Below are positions 22,101 to 29,893 of a DNA stretch of 64,000 nt, piece by piece; within the stretch, counting starts at the first letter, position 1, and each line of letters begins with the position of its first letter. This DNA is from Haliea sp. (GTDB lineage: Bacteria; Pseudomonadota; Gammaproteobacteria; Pseudomonadales; Halieaceae). The position numbers and the translations under genes are program-made. The stretch is taken from the NCBI GenBank assembly GCA_016704305.1, contig JADJAL010000020.1:41825-105824 (forward strand), given 5' to 3'. Under the pieces are notes generated by a model. The model searched no databases, was not told the DNA's origin, and was given only the letters and a program-made list of their open reading frames with translations.

Positions 22101-23017
22101 GCTGTGCCAAAGCTAGAGTTAAAAGCATGAATTCCATATTTTTCGGTGCCTGTTACGGCACCGCTAGCCACGATTGCCAGTGTGCCTCGGTAGTTACTTG
22201 CTCTAATCCCGCTTTTCGAACCAACTACCGTTAGTGTCTGCAGCGTTAGATCCGTGCCTGAGTTTGTCGCAAATATTCCATCACTACCGGCACCTGTCAC
22301 AGTACCGCGACTGGTAAGTGTAAGCGCACCACTGTTGTTATCCGCGTGAATCCCATCCCACCCACCTGCAACCGCCATTGTCTGGATAGTCAGGCCTGCC
22401 GCGCCGCTCCCTGAGTTTGATGCCCGAATGCCGTCGCTGCGAATCCCCGTCACAGCCCCACTGCTCGTAATGCTCATCCCACCAATACCACTGCTATCTA
22501 TGGCTATTCCCGTTGCCCCGCCAGTCACTGCTGCTGTCTTTATAGTGGTGTCCAGGTTGCAGTTACCGAGACTGCTGGCAAAAATGCCATGGGATTCAAT
22601 ACCGGTTACAACGCCACTGGTAGTAATACTTAGCGCACCGTTGCCCTTGGTGAATGCGTAAATTCCGTGGTCCCGACCAGTAATCGACGATGAATTGTTA
22701 TCTGTTAAGGTGAAGCCATCATAGCCTGTGACCATAAACGCATCACCGCCACTTGCTGTCGTATCGATTCCAAAACCTGCTGTGGTCCTGACCGTCAATA
22801 CGGATTGGCTCATCTGCTGTGTGATATCACTTTCTGCATTTGCAGGCCCCGAGCAGGTCGATATCCGGGAGCCCCTGCATGATCCAGCGTAGGCTCCTCG
22901 GCCATACCCACCGCTTACCAGGGCTGCAGCTACGGCGGAATGCAGCAGAATTCGCTGAAAGTGCGTACTACCGACAACGTCCTTCCCGAGTACTGGTTGT
23001 TGTATTGGCGTTTTCAT
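19142..23017 (-). CDS. Large autotransporter (type V secretion) with repetitive passenger
   Basis: 1291 residues in one unbroken frame. An extended signal peptide (ILLHSAVAAALVSGGYGRGAYAG) leads into a passenger of roughly 800 residues made of imperfect repeats such as GSGALSITSSGTVTG / GTDLIIQTAAVTG / GIxAxNSG, consistent with a parallel beta-helix. A non-repeat stalk follows (ITNNGGLVSNQSAAVL, FAGTIADDVLLGSGDDRVNI, YVIQSGTVHQM), then a C-terminal beta-barrel of about 270 residues (GLWLQGYGGTSDQD ... SNQGWLSARYEF) ending in the required C-terminal Phe. This matches classical autotransporters with an AT beta-domain. The barrel is acidic and Asp/Asn-rich as in marine proteins. Function of the passenger is unknown; adhesion is the usual guess. 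The passenger shows no protease motif. Confidence 0.88.
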   Translation of the reverse strand: MKTPIQQPVLGKDVVGSTHFQRILLHSAVAAALVSGGYGRGAYAGSCRGSRISTCSGPANAESDITQQMSQSVLTVRTTAGFGIDTTASGGDAFMVTGYDGFTLTDNNSSSITGRDHGIYAFTKGNGALSITTSGVVTGIESHGIFASSLGNCNLDTTIKTAAVTGGATGIAIDSSGIGGMSITSSGAVTGIRSDGIRASNSGSGAAGLTIQTMAVAGGWDGIHADNNSGALTLTSRGTVTGAGSDGIFATNSGTDLTLQTLTVVGSKSGIRASNYRGTLAIVASGAVTGTEKYGIHAFNSSFGTALTVQTAVVTGGRRGIEAWNFGSGALSIKNSDSVTSTAGDGISAVNSGTDLIISTSFVRGDEDGIDVFNRGSGVLSITTSGDISGSKRDGISAVNYGSDLKLSTMAVTGRNRGIYARNDGSGALSITSSGEVTGLSGGTSWSYGIRALNSSNGTGLTLQTAGVTGYYCGIAALNDGSGALSITSSGTVTGETGIGIVASNTNGTDLIIQTAAVTGWKRAISASNTGSGTLNITSSQAVTGGLYGIVARSFGSGELSITNSQDVSGGFKGITARSYGSGALSVTSSGRVTGNYQAGIYAAGAGEIRIRSSDAVTSTFGNGIVSRNYGTDLFLHTETVSGGYVGISIFQNGEGALTIMTDGVVSGDSSHALRLDRYIAGTTTGTITNNGGLVSNQSAAVLMTSGLNFEGDFNNHADITGGNGTAFDASATTNGIVINQFAGTIADDVLLGSGDDRVNITGGSINGRIIGQGFGTVTIDVGAGNTFAGNGLVDVAEYVIQSGTVHQMADFSAAAATTTIARGATLSFDSRISGGGALVSNGDLEFVLSPNAAGELMQQGTVALNGGSTISVNTNGLNPILNQSFQLISASSIIDNGVVLTEDAFGSLLYDFEAVIDSASVSVVTSVADLGTVSPLQNPSAFGDSMTAFVSGGGDNAVVELLARLDSGDVQGFEQVADVFSPSISGAVSQGAREANDSTWRLINERFVGSSAPFPDSEPPNGLWLQGYGGTSDQDAIDDVEGFDADTSGVAVGYDLDLNQWRVGAAFSAGETNIDNDRFASDRIDIESNQLIVYGGFRQDQWFANATASAAALDYDFKRNNLVAGEGPIESDTDGDLLGMSVGGGYQYTMSDHIVLAPQLSLRYTTLDVDDYTEDGGLDLRVEYDDLDTLASELGVSASARYGAGDWQLGPTARLAWVHEYLDENEKATAWYAGQSYIQEGFEPDQDFASVGLGMQASNEYGVSISLDYRGAFGSNFSSNQGWLSARYEF
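20950..22800 (-). repeat. Degenerate tandem repeats encoding the autotransporter passenger
   Basis: At least a dozen imperfect units, each coding for a strand pair of the type GALSITSSGxVTG followed by GIxAxNxGT and LxLQTxxVTG. Units vary in length by a few codons and drift strongly in sequence while staying in frame, which suggests old duplication under selection for the beta-helix rung pattern. Confidence 0.65.
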
Positions 23018-23113
23018 GCAATGTTCCTTTTGCCGATTTTTTGAGGACCGCTTCCGGTTCTGCCTCTATTCACGTGGTTGCTATAGCGCGGGTATCTTTC
23101 CACCAAGTCCCGC

Positions 23114-24304
23114 TCATGTCGCACCCACCGTAATCAACTGCGCCGCTTCGCTGGAATCCGGCGACACCGCCATCGGCGCGACCACGCCGGGCAGTACTTC
23201 CAGGTCGTAAAGTTCGGCAAGGTCGCCGTCGATGCGCAGCCAATCCACGCAGGTACCGCTGCTCAGTTCTATGATCTGCACGCCGCACCAGGGTTCTGAA
23301 TCCGCGTCCTTGAGTTTTTGTTCCAGCGCCAAACCTTCAAAACGTTTGTAGCGGGGTTTGGACAGGCCAATAAACGCAAAGTCGCCATGGAAGGCCAGGC
23401 CGCGCAAGAAGCCCGGGCAGAACACGCGCGGCTCAAAATATCCCTCCGCGCCGTCTGCTGATCGCCGCACGATGCCGAGTTCTCCCGTGCCGGAATTGAG
23501 CAACCACAGCTCGCCATTGTGCATGCGCGGAGAGTGCGGCATCGACAGGCCGCGGCAGATAATTTGGTTGCTCAACATGTCAATCCCGATGCCGCCGTCG
23601 GCGCGGCGGTCACGCCAGCCGTCGATGGTGTCGGAGGCGGAGACCGCCGTGACATAACGCGGCACGCCGTCCTCAAGCGCCATGCCGTTGAGGTGGCAGC
23701 GGTCTTCGTCGATCAATGCGGAGATGAACGGCGGCATCCACAACGGCTCGAAACTGTGGCGCTCGGAAGTTGTGGCGATGCAGTTGTAACGGGTGTTCAC
23801 GAACACCGCGCGGCCCCGCTTGTCCACGCCCACATCGTGCGCGTCGAGGTGGCCGGTGATATGCACCACCCTGGGAACATAGCAGGCATCAAACGCATGG
23901 TTGATGCGCTGATCAGGTTCCAACACGTTTTGAAAGCGCAAAATCTGGTAGGCGCCCGACAGGGTCAGGCCTCCGCTGGGGTCGAGGCTAATCCCCATGG
24001 GCTTGGGCATGGCCGATTGATGGATATTCACGCCGCCCTGGCTATTGCGGCCGATCAGATACAGCGAGTTAGATTGGTAGGAGGTAAACGCAAAGGAAAT
24101 ATTGAGTCGGGCCAGCCGTGCCGCCATGCCGGGCGATACTGAATATTCCACTGTATTTTGCGGCGCTGGATTTTCTGCTGGCGCTGATTCGTTTGCAGGT
24201 GCCGTGCTTGGTTCTGGCGTTGTAGCTGCCGCTGTATCTGTCGGCACATTGTGTGGCTCGGTCATCCCAGGCTCCACAGCGACGGTTGCGACCTGATCTG
24301 GCAT
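23114..24304 (-). CDS. TIGR03032/DUF4915-like conserved protein
   Basis: 396 residues. After a low-complexity Pro/Ala/Thr/Glu N-terminus (about residues 1-50) comes a beta-propeller-like region: NSLYLIGRNSQGGVNI, DAHDVGVDKRGRAVFVNTRYNCIAT, WMPPFISALIDEDRCHLNGMA, LSMPHSPRMHNGELWLLNSGTGEL and FCPGFLRGLAFHGDFAFIGLSKPR. These blocks are what I recall of the TIGR03032 family (overlapping DUF4915), which has no assigned biochemical role and often sits near TPR proteins or glycosylation genes. No signal peptide is evident. The gene lies just upstream of the autotransporter on the same strand, with a gap of about 96 bases. Confidence 0.65.
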   Translation of the reverse strand: MPDQVATVAVEPGMTEPHNVPTDTAAATTPEPSTAPANESAPAENPAPQNTVEYSVSPGMAARLARLNISFAFTSYQSNSLYLIGRNSQGGVNIHQSAMPKPMGISLDPSGGLTLSGAYQILRFQNVLEPDQRINHAFDACYVPRVVHITGHLDAHDVGVDKRGRAVFVNTRYNCIATTSERHSFEPLWMPPFISALIDEDRCHLNGMALEDGVPRYVTAVSASDTIDGWRDRRADGGIGIDMLSNQIICRGLSMPHSPRMHNGELWLLNSGTGELGIVRRSADGAEGYFEPRVFCPGFLRGLAFHGDFAFIGLSKPRYKRFEGLALEQKLKDADSEPWCGVQIIELSSGTCVDWLRIDGDLAELYDLEVLPGVVAPMAVSPDSSEAAQLITVGAT

Positions 24305-24472
24305 TTGAAATTTCCCATGGCGAGGTACCGCAGCGTCCTTACTGTGCGCGAACTAGCTAACGATCCTGCATTCGCGCGCGCCTTATTTTTATACGGATGT
24401 AGCAATGAAAATCTGGTGCAACCATAGCCTGTATCGGCTTCGCCTGTAAAGTTGATGCGGGCAATTCCACGA

Positions 24473-25627
24473 TCAATAACGCGCCATCAACAGATCGATG
24501 CGCTGCGCCCAGGCATCGATGCCGCCCTGCAGACTTTTCACTTGCTCGAATCCTGCCTCGCGCAGCACTGCACACGCGCGCAGGCTGCGAGCGCCGCGAT
24601 GGCAGGTGACGACATACGTGTTGGCCGGGTTGAGTTCACCTAGTCGCTGCGCCAGTTCGCTGAGAGGAATATGCGTAGCACCAGGAATCCTCGCCAGCGC
24701 CAATTCTCCGGGGTCGCGCACATCGAGCAGCGTGACGCTCTTTTGGCCGTGCAAATCAGCCGCCAGTTCCTCTACGGTGATAACAGGAATTGCGTCAGCC
24801 GCTTCGGCATCTCGTACTGCAACGCATGCACCTGACTGCAAGCCCACGTCAGGGCGCGGCGCTGCTATTACCGCGCCAGCTCCACACACCGCGCAATGCG
24901 GATCCTTGTCCACGCGCAACTCACGTAGCGTTCCGCGCAGGCCATCGAAGGCAAGCAACCGCCCGATCAGCGGCTCGCCGACACCCAGGATCAGCTTAAC
25001 CACTTCCAGCGCCTGCAGGCTGCCGATGATTCCCGGCAACATGCCCAACACCCCACCCTGGGCACACGAGGGCACCAGGCCGGCGGGAGGTGGCTCGGGA
25101 AACAAACAGCTGTAACAGGGCCCGCGCTGTGCATCGAATACACTGACTTGCCCCTCAAAACGGTACACGCTGGCATGCACATTCGGCTTGCCGGCCAGCA
25201 CCGCGGCGTCGTTGACCAGGTAGCGGGTGGGGAAATTGTCGCTGCCATCGACCACGATGTCGTAGCGCTCGATGATGGGCATCACATTGCCAGCATCCAG
25301 GCGCAGCGCATGGGGCACCACTTCGGTATGCGGGTTGAGTTGTCGCAAGCGCTCGCAGGCGGCAGCGAGTTTCTGCCGCCCGACATCCGCGCTGCCATAG
25401 AGTATCTGCCGCTGTATGTTACTGAGGTCCACCACGTCGCACTCCACCAACCCGAGCGTGCCGATACCCGCCGCCGCCAGATAAAGCGCCAGCGGAGAGC
25501 CCAGGCCGCCCGCGCCGACACACAATACCCGTGCACGCTTGAGCTGGAGTTGCCCCGCGAGTGAGACGTCCGGCATCACCAAATGGCGGCTGTAGCGTTG
25601 TATTTCTTCGTTGGAGAGTTCAGTCAT
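24473..25627 (-). CDS. moeB: MoeB/ThiF-type activating enzyme fused to rhodanese (MOCS3/MoeZ-like)
   Basis: 384 residues. Residues 1-250 are an E1-like adenylyltransferase: RYSRHLVMPDVSLAGQ, nucleotide-binding VGAGGLGSPLALYLAAAGI, and SNIQRQILYG. Zinc-binding CxxC pairs appear in PCYSCLFPEP and HCAVCGAG, and the conserved cysteine in VPSCAQGGVLG. Residues about 280-384 are a rhodanese domain with active-site Cys in VTCHRGARS. Family role: adenylate the C-terminal Gly-Gly of a MoaD/ThiS/CysO-like carrier and load it with sulfur. A likely partner ending in Gly-Gly is encoded divergently at 26857. ATG 25627 chosen because the fold begins at MTELSNEEIQRYSRH; upstream in-frame residues are not conserved. 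Whether it serves molybdopterin, thiamine or another pathway is unclear. Confidence 0.88.
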   Translation of the reverse strand: MTELSNEEIQRYSRHLVMPDVSLAGQLQLKRARVLCVGAGGLGSPLALYLAAAGIGTLGLVECDVVDLSNIQRQILYGSADVGRQKLAAACERLRQLNPHTEVVPHALRLDAGNVMPIIERYDIVVDGSDNFPTRYLVNDAAVLAGKPNVHASVYRFEGQVSVFDAQRGPCYSCLFPEPPPAGLVPSCAQGGVLGMLPGIIGSLQALEVVKLILGVGEPLIGRLLAFDGLRGTLRELRVDKDPHCAVCGAGAVIAAPRPDVGLQSGACVAVRDAEAADAIPVITVEELAADLHGQKSVTLLDVRDPGELALARIPGATHIPLSELAQRLGELNPANTYVVTCHRGARSLRACAVLREAGFEQVKSLQGGIDAWAQRIDLLMARY

Positions 25628-25744
25628 ACCCACCCTTCCCACAACCACCACAGCGGCGTCACATTTTCGGTGGCGACCCATTTTGCGATGTACTATCTTG
25701 CACGTTCGATTGGCAAAAACCCGCGCGGCGGGCTGGAGTCTGCG

Positions 25745-26860
25745 ATGGCAAGCGTACGTTTACTGGTTGGCACGCGCAAGGGCGCGTTCATTCTGCACGC
25801 CGATGCCGCGCGGAAGAAGTGGAAGATCGACGGGCCGCTGTTCGGGGGCTGGGAAATTTATCATCTTGCAGGCTCACCGGCTGACCCCGATCGCCTCTAT
25901 GCCTCGCAGGTCACCAACTGGTTTGGCCAGGTGATACAGCGTTCGGACGACGGCGGCAAGACCTGGAATCCGGTCGGCAATGAATTCACTTACGCGGGCG
26001 AGGTCGGCACTCATCAATGGTACGACGGCTCGCAACGGCCCTGGGAGTTCAAGCGCGTGTGGCACCTGGAACCGTCACCGACGGAACCGGACACCGTCTA
26101 TGCGGGAGTCGAGGACGCGGCGTTGTTCCACTCGGCAGATGGCGGGCAGAGTTGGCGGGAACTGGACGGCCTGCGCCATCATACCTCCGGCCCCGACTGG
26201 ATGCCCGGCGCCGGCGGCATGTGCCTGCACACCATCCTGCTCAACCCGCAGCGGCCGGAGCGCATCACCGTCGCCATTTCTTCCGCCGGTGCATTTCGCA
26301 GTGACGACCGCGGCGTGAACTGGAAGCCGATCAACCGCGGCCTGCACTCTGAACAAATCCCCGACCCGCACGCCGAAGTGGGACACTGTGTGCATCGCCT
26401 CGCCGTGCATCCGTCGCGCCCGGACGTGCTGTTCATGCAAAAGCACTGGGATGTGATGCGTTCCGACGACGGCGGCGACAACTGGCGAGAGGTCAGCGGC
26501 AATCTGCCGAGCGACTTCGGCTTTCCGATTGCGGTGCACACCCACGAACCCGAGACAATCTACGTGGTGCCGATCAAAAGCGATTCCGAGCATTATCCGC
26601 CTGACGGCAAACTGCGTGTGTATCGCAGTCGCAGCGGCGGGCAGGAATGGGAGCCACTGACCAAAGGGCTGCCGCAGCGGCACTGCTACGTGAACGTGCT
26701 GCGCGACGCGATGGCAGTCGACAGCATCGATCCGTGTGGCGTGTATTTCGGCACGACTGGTGGCCAGGTTTACGCATCGGCGGACAGCGGCGATTCCTGG
26801 CAGGCCATCGCGAAACACTTTCCGACAGTGCTTTCGGTAGAGGTGCAGACACTGCCATGA
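25745..26860 (+). CDS. Six-Asp-box beta-propeller (BNR/sialidase-like) protein
   Basis: 371 residues, no signal peptide, so cytoplasmic. Six Asp-box (BNR) motifs recur: SDDGGKTW, SADGGQSW, SDDRGVNW, SDDGGDNW, SRSGGQEW and SADSGDSW, giving a six-bladed propeller. MASVRLLVGTRKGAFIL opens the protein, and GGAG-like bases precede ATG 25745. Annotation as sialidase would rest on the fold only: I do not see the Arg triad of exo-sialidases. The stop overlaps the start of the ubiquitin-like gene by ATGA, so the two are translationally coupled, and the activating enzyme is divergent 117 bases away. This suggests a role linked to the carrier protein, not glycan cleavage. Confidence 0.75.
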   Translation: MASVRLLVGTRKGAFILHADAARKKWKIDGPLFGGWEIYHLAGSPADPDRLYASQVTNWFGQVIQRSDDGGKTWNPVGNEFTYAGEVGTHQWYDGSQRPWEFKRVWHLEPSPTEPDTVYAGVEDAALFHSADGGQSWRELDGLRHHTSGPDWMPGAGGMCLHTILLNPQRPERITVAISSAGAFRSDDRGVNWKPINRGLHSEQIPDPHAEVGHCVHRLAVHPSRPDVLFMQKHWDVMRSDDGGDNWREVSGNLPSDFGFPIAVHTHEPETIYVVPIKSDSEHYPPDGKLRVYRSRSGGQEWEPLTKGLPQRHCYVNVLRDAMAVDSIDPCGVYFGTTGGQVYASADSGDSWQAIAKHFPTVLSVEVQTLP

Positions 26861-27153
26861 TCGAGGTGATTCTGCCCGCGCCGCTGCGCGAACTGGCGCG
26901 CATCAGTGGCCAAATCATGCTCGACGTGGCGCAGCCTCTCACCCAACGCTCGGTGCTGGATGCACTGGAGCGCGACTACCCGATGCTGCGCGGCACTACC
27001 CGCGACCAACGCAGCGGAAAACGTCGGGCTTATCTACGCTTTTTCGCCTGCGGGAAAGACCTGTCGCATGCAGAGCCCGACGCGCCGTTGCCGGAAGCGG
27101 TTGCAAGCGGGGCGGAACCCTTCGTGATACTCGGAGCAATGTCCGGTGGATGA
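26857..27153 (+). CDS. MoaD/ThiS-family ubiquitin-like sulfur carrier
   Basis: 98 residues ending in ...ILGAMSGG. The C-terminal Gly-Gly is the hallmark of beta-grasp sulfur carriers (MoaD, ThiS, CysO, QbsE), which are adenylated and thiocarboxylated by ThiF/MoeB enzymes. MIEVILPAPLRELA opens like MoaD, and the ALERDYPMLRGTTRD helix fits the fold. Its ATG overlaps the stop of the propeller gene. Longer than E. coli MoaD (81) and ThiS (66), similar to actinobacterial CysO-type proteins. Likely partner: the MoeB-rhodanese at 24473-25627. Confidence 0.82.
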   Translation: MIEVILPAPLRELARISGQIMLDVAQPLTQRSVLDALERDYPMLRGTTRDQRSGKRRAYLRFFACGKDLSHAEPDAPLPEAVASGAEPFVILGAMSGG

Positions 27154-27223
27154 TGCAGCTTCAGCGAGTGCTGCTGCATCGCGTTGCACCGCATCCGCAA
27201 CGCGCTCGCATTGACGGATCTGA

Positions 27224-27514
27224 TATTGGCAGAGACCGGTAGTAGCGGAGCTGGCGGGCGGCGACGACAGCCGTTTCGGCACCTCCGTCGCCCTCGTTGG
27301 TGATACTGCATTCATCTCGGCACCGAGCTTGTTGTATGCCAACAAGCGCCTGGGACTGGTCGTGCGCCACGAGCGCGCAGTCCGTGTTTACAGGTCCTCT
27401 CCCCCCGGGGTGTTGATCCGCCTCATTGATTACATGAATGCTGTGAGCCAGGCAGTTCTGTACCCGCCACAGCGCACCGGCCTGACTCAATGGCGTTTAC
27501 ATCGAACGCGATAA
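27224..27514 (+). pseudogene. FG-GAP repeat remnant
   Basis: The 343-base gap between the carrier gene and the GGDEF gene holds one recognisable fragment. In the frame starting near 27224 the translation contains ELAGGDDSRFGTSVALVGD followed by TAFISAPSLLYA, a good match to the FG-GAP/integrin-alpha propeller unit (FGxSVALxGDTALVGAP). No start with a ribosome site precedes it, a stop lies just upstream, and the rest of the frame to 27514 has no recognisable similarity. I read it as debris of a lost propeller gene. A short hairpin with GATGCAGC/GCTGCATC arms just before it may end the carrier operon. Confidence 0.45.
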
Positions 27515-28585
27515 CGGCGCTCGACTGGCTGCTCGCACTGCATCATTGCCGTGCTGGTGTGCGTGCTTTGGCGGCATCTGCAACACCGTCGCGATCTCCT
27601 GCTGTTCAGCCACCACGACCTTGTTGCGCCCACGCCCTTTTGCCCTGTAGAGCGCTGCATCCGCCCGCCGCAGCCAATCCTCCTTTCCCTCGTCGCGTTG
27701 CAGTTCGGCCACGCCAATGGAAACGGTGATCCGGATACCTGCGGCAAACAGTTGCCGCTCGGTCTGGCTGCGCAGTTTTTCCGCCAGGTTGACAGCGGCC
27801 TCCAGCGAAGTCTGTTCGGCGACCACCACGAATTCCTCGCCACCGTAACGGTACAGGCTCTCCGTGGCGCGCGTGTTGCGTTTCACCAGTTCACTGAGTT
27901 CAACCAGTATCTGGTCGCCCACGATGTGCCCGTGGGTGTCATTGATCTGTTTAAAAAAATCGATGTCGAGCAGGAGCACGCTCGCGGCGCGTTCATGGCG
28001 ACGAAAGATCGCGCAGGCGGAATCCAGTTTGAGATTCTGCGCGCGACGGTTCCCGGCGCCCGTCAGTGGGTCGATGTTGACCATGCGCCGCAGTTCTGCG
28101 AGCTGCCGCCGATTGGTAAGGGAAAAAGCATTCGCCAGTAGTACCGTGGTGAACAGCGCCAGGCAGATCTTGGTGAGGTCCACCGCCGGCAACCCATTCC
28201 ATACGATGGCGAGGAAGCAGCCGGCAAAGCCGCCGGTGAGGATGGTCGCCTGCCGCGCATCGAGCATGAAATACGCCACCATCAGCGCGGGGAACGCCCA
28301 GTACACTTCGCGAGCGCCCAGCAGCAGGGTCGACATCAGCGCGGCACTGATAAAACCGAGGGCCATCAGGATACCAACCGTCCGGGTCCGGCGGCTGAAA
28401 TACACAAACACAAACACCAACACCATGATGCTGATGACGCCAACATCCACAAACGCCAGCGTCCAGTGTTCGTCGCGCAGGCGCAGGTAAGCTAAAAAAG
28501 CTACCGCAATCGCGAGGCTGCCGCACAGCAACAGCAGCAATGACTCTTTGATGGAACGCTTATGTGCAGATCTGGCTTCAATCAT
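27497..28585 (-). CDS. Membrane-bound diguanylate cyclase (GGDEF)
   Basis: 362 residues. Residues about 15-190 form six or seven hydrophobic segments (LLLLLCGSLAIAVAFLAYL, VISIMVLVFVFVYF, ILMALGFISAALMSTLLLG and others). The cytoplasmic GGDEF domain (about 200-345) has NIDPLTGAGNRRA, LLLDIDFFKQINDTHGH and the active-site loop RYGGEEFVVV, so it should make cyclic di-GMP. The inhibitory I-site RxxD is degenerate (RATE), which would weaken product feedback. AAGGAG precedes ATG 28585, and this choice removes a Pro/Ser-rich N-terminal extension. A tail after the domain (QMPPKHAHQHGND) is low complexity. Confidence 0.88.
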   Translation of the reverse strand: MIEARSAHKRSIKESLLLLLCGSLAIAVAFLAYLRLRDEHWTLAFVDVGVISIMVLVFVFVYFSRRTRTVGILMALGFISAALMSTLLLGAREVYWAFPALMVAYFMLDARQATILTGGFAGCFLAIVWNGLPAVDLTKICLALFTTVLLANAFSLTNRRQLAELRRMVNIDPLTGAGNRRAQNLKLDSACAIFRRHERAASVLLLDIDFFKQINDTHGHIVGDQILVELSELVKRNTRATESLYRYGGEEFVVVAEQTSLEAAVNLAEKLRSQTERQLFAAGIRITVSIGVAELQRDEGKEDWLRRADAALYRAKGRGRNKVVVAEQQEIATVLQMPPKHAHQHGNDAVRAASRAPLSRSM

Positions 28586-28912
28586 GGTCCCTGACTCCTT
28601 GTCTGTTCGCTCACCCGGCGAGGGGGCGACCAAAAATGGTGCCGGCGCCGGTGAGGCGCGCGACTTCGGTGTCAGAGTGTTTGTGTGGTGGGAGTTCTGC
28701 AGGGGCTCACTTGGTGAGCGTTCTCTATCAGTGACGACCTGATGTTGCAAAATCCACCGGCCTGCTTTGGTGTATCTGAGGCCTGGATAGTGTGATCCTA
28801 GTCACAGTTTTGGAGTGCGTCCACTTTTTCCCAGCAGAAACTTGGCGAAATCATCAGATTTACGCTAGCAGTCGCTAATAACTTTGCACCAGGCAGCCCC
28901 GCACAGGGGCGT

Positions 28913-29776
28913 TCAAGCGATATACGCACCCAACTGCCCGGCATGATTGTCGATATCCAGATCGCGGTGCTGCTTCCAGGGGTGGAATCCCGGCTTGAAG
29001 AACGCCAGCCAGTCGCGGAATGGCCTGGTCAGGAAGCCCTGCCTGGGACCGAAGGTAAACTGCAGGCCGGATTTCCAGGTCGACCATTTCCACAGGCTGC
29101 CATCCTTGTACAGCAGCACCGTCAGGTTGATGAATAGACCCAACAGAAAGAAGAAGCTGGACAACACCATCGCAAAACGCAGGAAAAACGGGCTGCCGCC
29201 GGTTGCCTGGTAGACATCAAACGCGACGCCCTTGTGCTCGGTTTCTTCCAGCGCGTGCCACTTGAACAGCGCTTGCACAGCGGGATCAAGCCCCTGCATC
29301 GTGGCGGATGCATTGGTGAGAACCTGATAGGCCAGTATCGCGGTCAAGTGCTCCACGCACACCGTCATCGCCAGCGCCGCCCGGCGCGCCGAGGCGTGCT
29401 TCACGCCGCGTTTACTGAAGCGGCGAAGATCGCGCCGCACCAACCCTTCCAGCGCCGCCACCGGGTAGCCATGGCGGGCCGCGAGTTCATTCATAGCCTC
29501 ATGCACCAGCGTGTGCTGGGCTTCCTGGGCGCAGAATTCCTTGATCTCCTTCAGCAGCTTCGGGTCACTGATCTGGTCGCGATACGCCAGCACGGAGCGG
29601 ATGAAAAAACGTTCGCCTTCCGGAAACAGGATCGACAACGCGTTCATGAAATGCGTTTTGAAGGGGTCGTTATCGAAAAAGTACTTGGGGGCGCTGTCAG
29701 TTGCCGCAGGGTCGAACTTCCTGACCTGGATGCGCAGCGGTGTGTGCGATTCGGTGAATTGTTCGGCTACACCCAT
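28913..29776 (-). CDS. Predicted metal-dependent hydrolase (PF10118 family)
   Basis: 287 residues. The Glu/His pattern FCAQEAQHTLVHEAMN and FKWHALEETEHKGVAFDVY is reminiscent of a diiron helical bundle and matches the PF10118 predicted metal-dependent hydrolases. A strongly hydrophobic stretch (FAMVLSSFFFLLGLFINLTVLL) suggests membrane association. PF10118 proteins are common near lipid and hydrocarbon genes, but no reaction is established. It is divergent from the MerR-TPR regulator; the shared 117-base intergenic region contains a promoter and a dyad. Confidence 0.75.
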   Translation of the reverse strand: MGVAEQFTESHTPLRIQVRKFDPAATDSAPKYFFDNDPFKTHFMNALSILFPEGERFFIRSVLAYRDQISDPKLLKEIKEFCAQEAQHTLVHEAMNELAARHGYPVAALEGLVRRDLRRFSKRGVKHASARRAALAMTVCVEHLTAILAYQVLTNASATMQGLDPAVQALFKWHALEETEHKGVAFDVYQATGGSPFFLRFAMVLSSFFFLLGLFINLTVLLYKDGSLWKWSTWKSGLQFTFGPRQGFLTRPFRDWLAFFKPGFHPWKQHRDLDIDNHAGQLGAYIA

Positions 29777-29839
29777 GGGATAATCCTCTTGCTGTTGCAG
29801 GCAATCGCGCCCGGCGTTTTGCAGATAATAGTATTATCC

Positions 29840-29868
29840 ATTGAGTGTGTCAATAAATTATCTATAAT
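29840..29868 (+). promoter_or_regulatory. Promoter of the MerR-TPR gene with dyad operator
   Basis: TTGAGT (29841-29846) and a perfect TATAAT (29863-29868) are spaced by 16 bases. The dyad ATTGA-GTGTG-TCAAT (about 29840-29854) overlaps the -35, where a regulator could block or remodel the promoter. The region also serves the divergent hydrolase gene. Confidence 0.6.
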
Positions 29869-29893
29869 AGCCGGGCAAACTGGACATAAAATC

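Noticed and set aside
25745..26860. Annotation as a true sialidase
   Set aside because: The fold has Asp boxes but no signal peptide and no evident Arg triad, and its coupling with a sulfur-carrier gene suggests another role.
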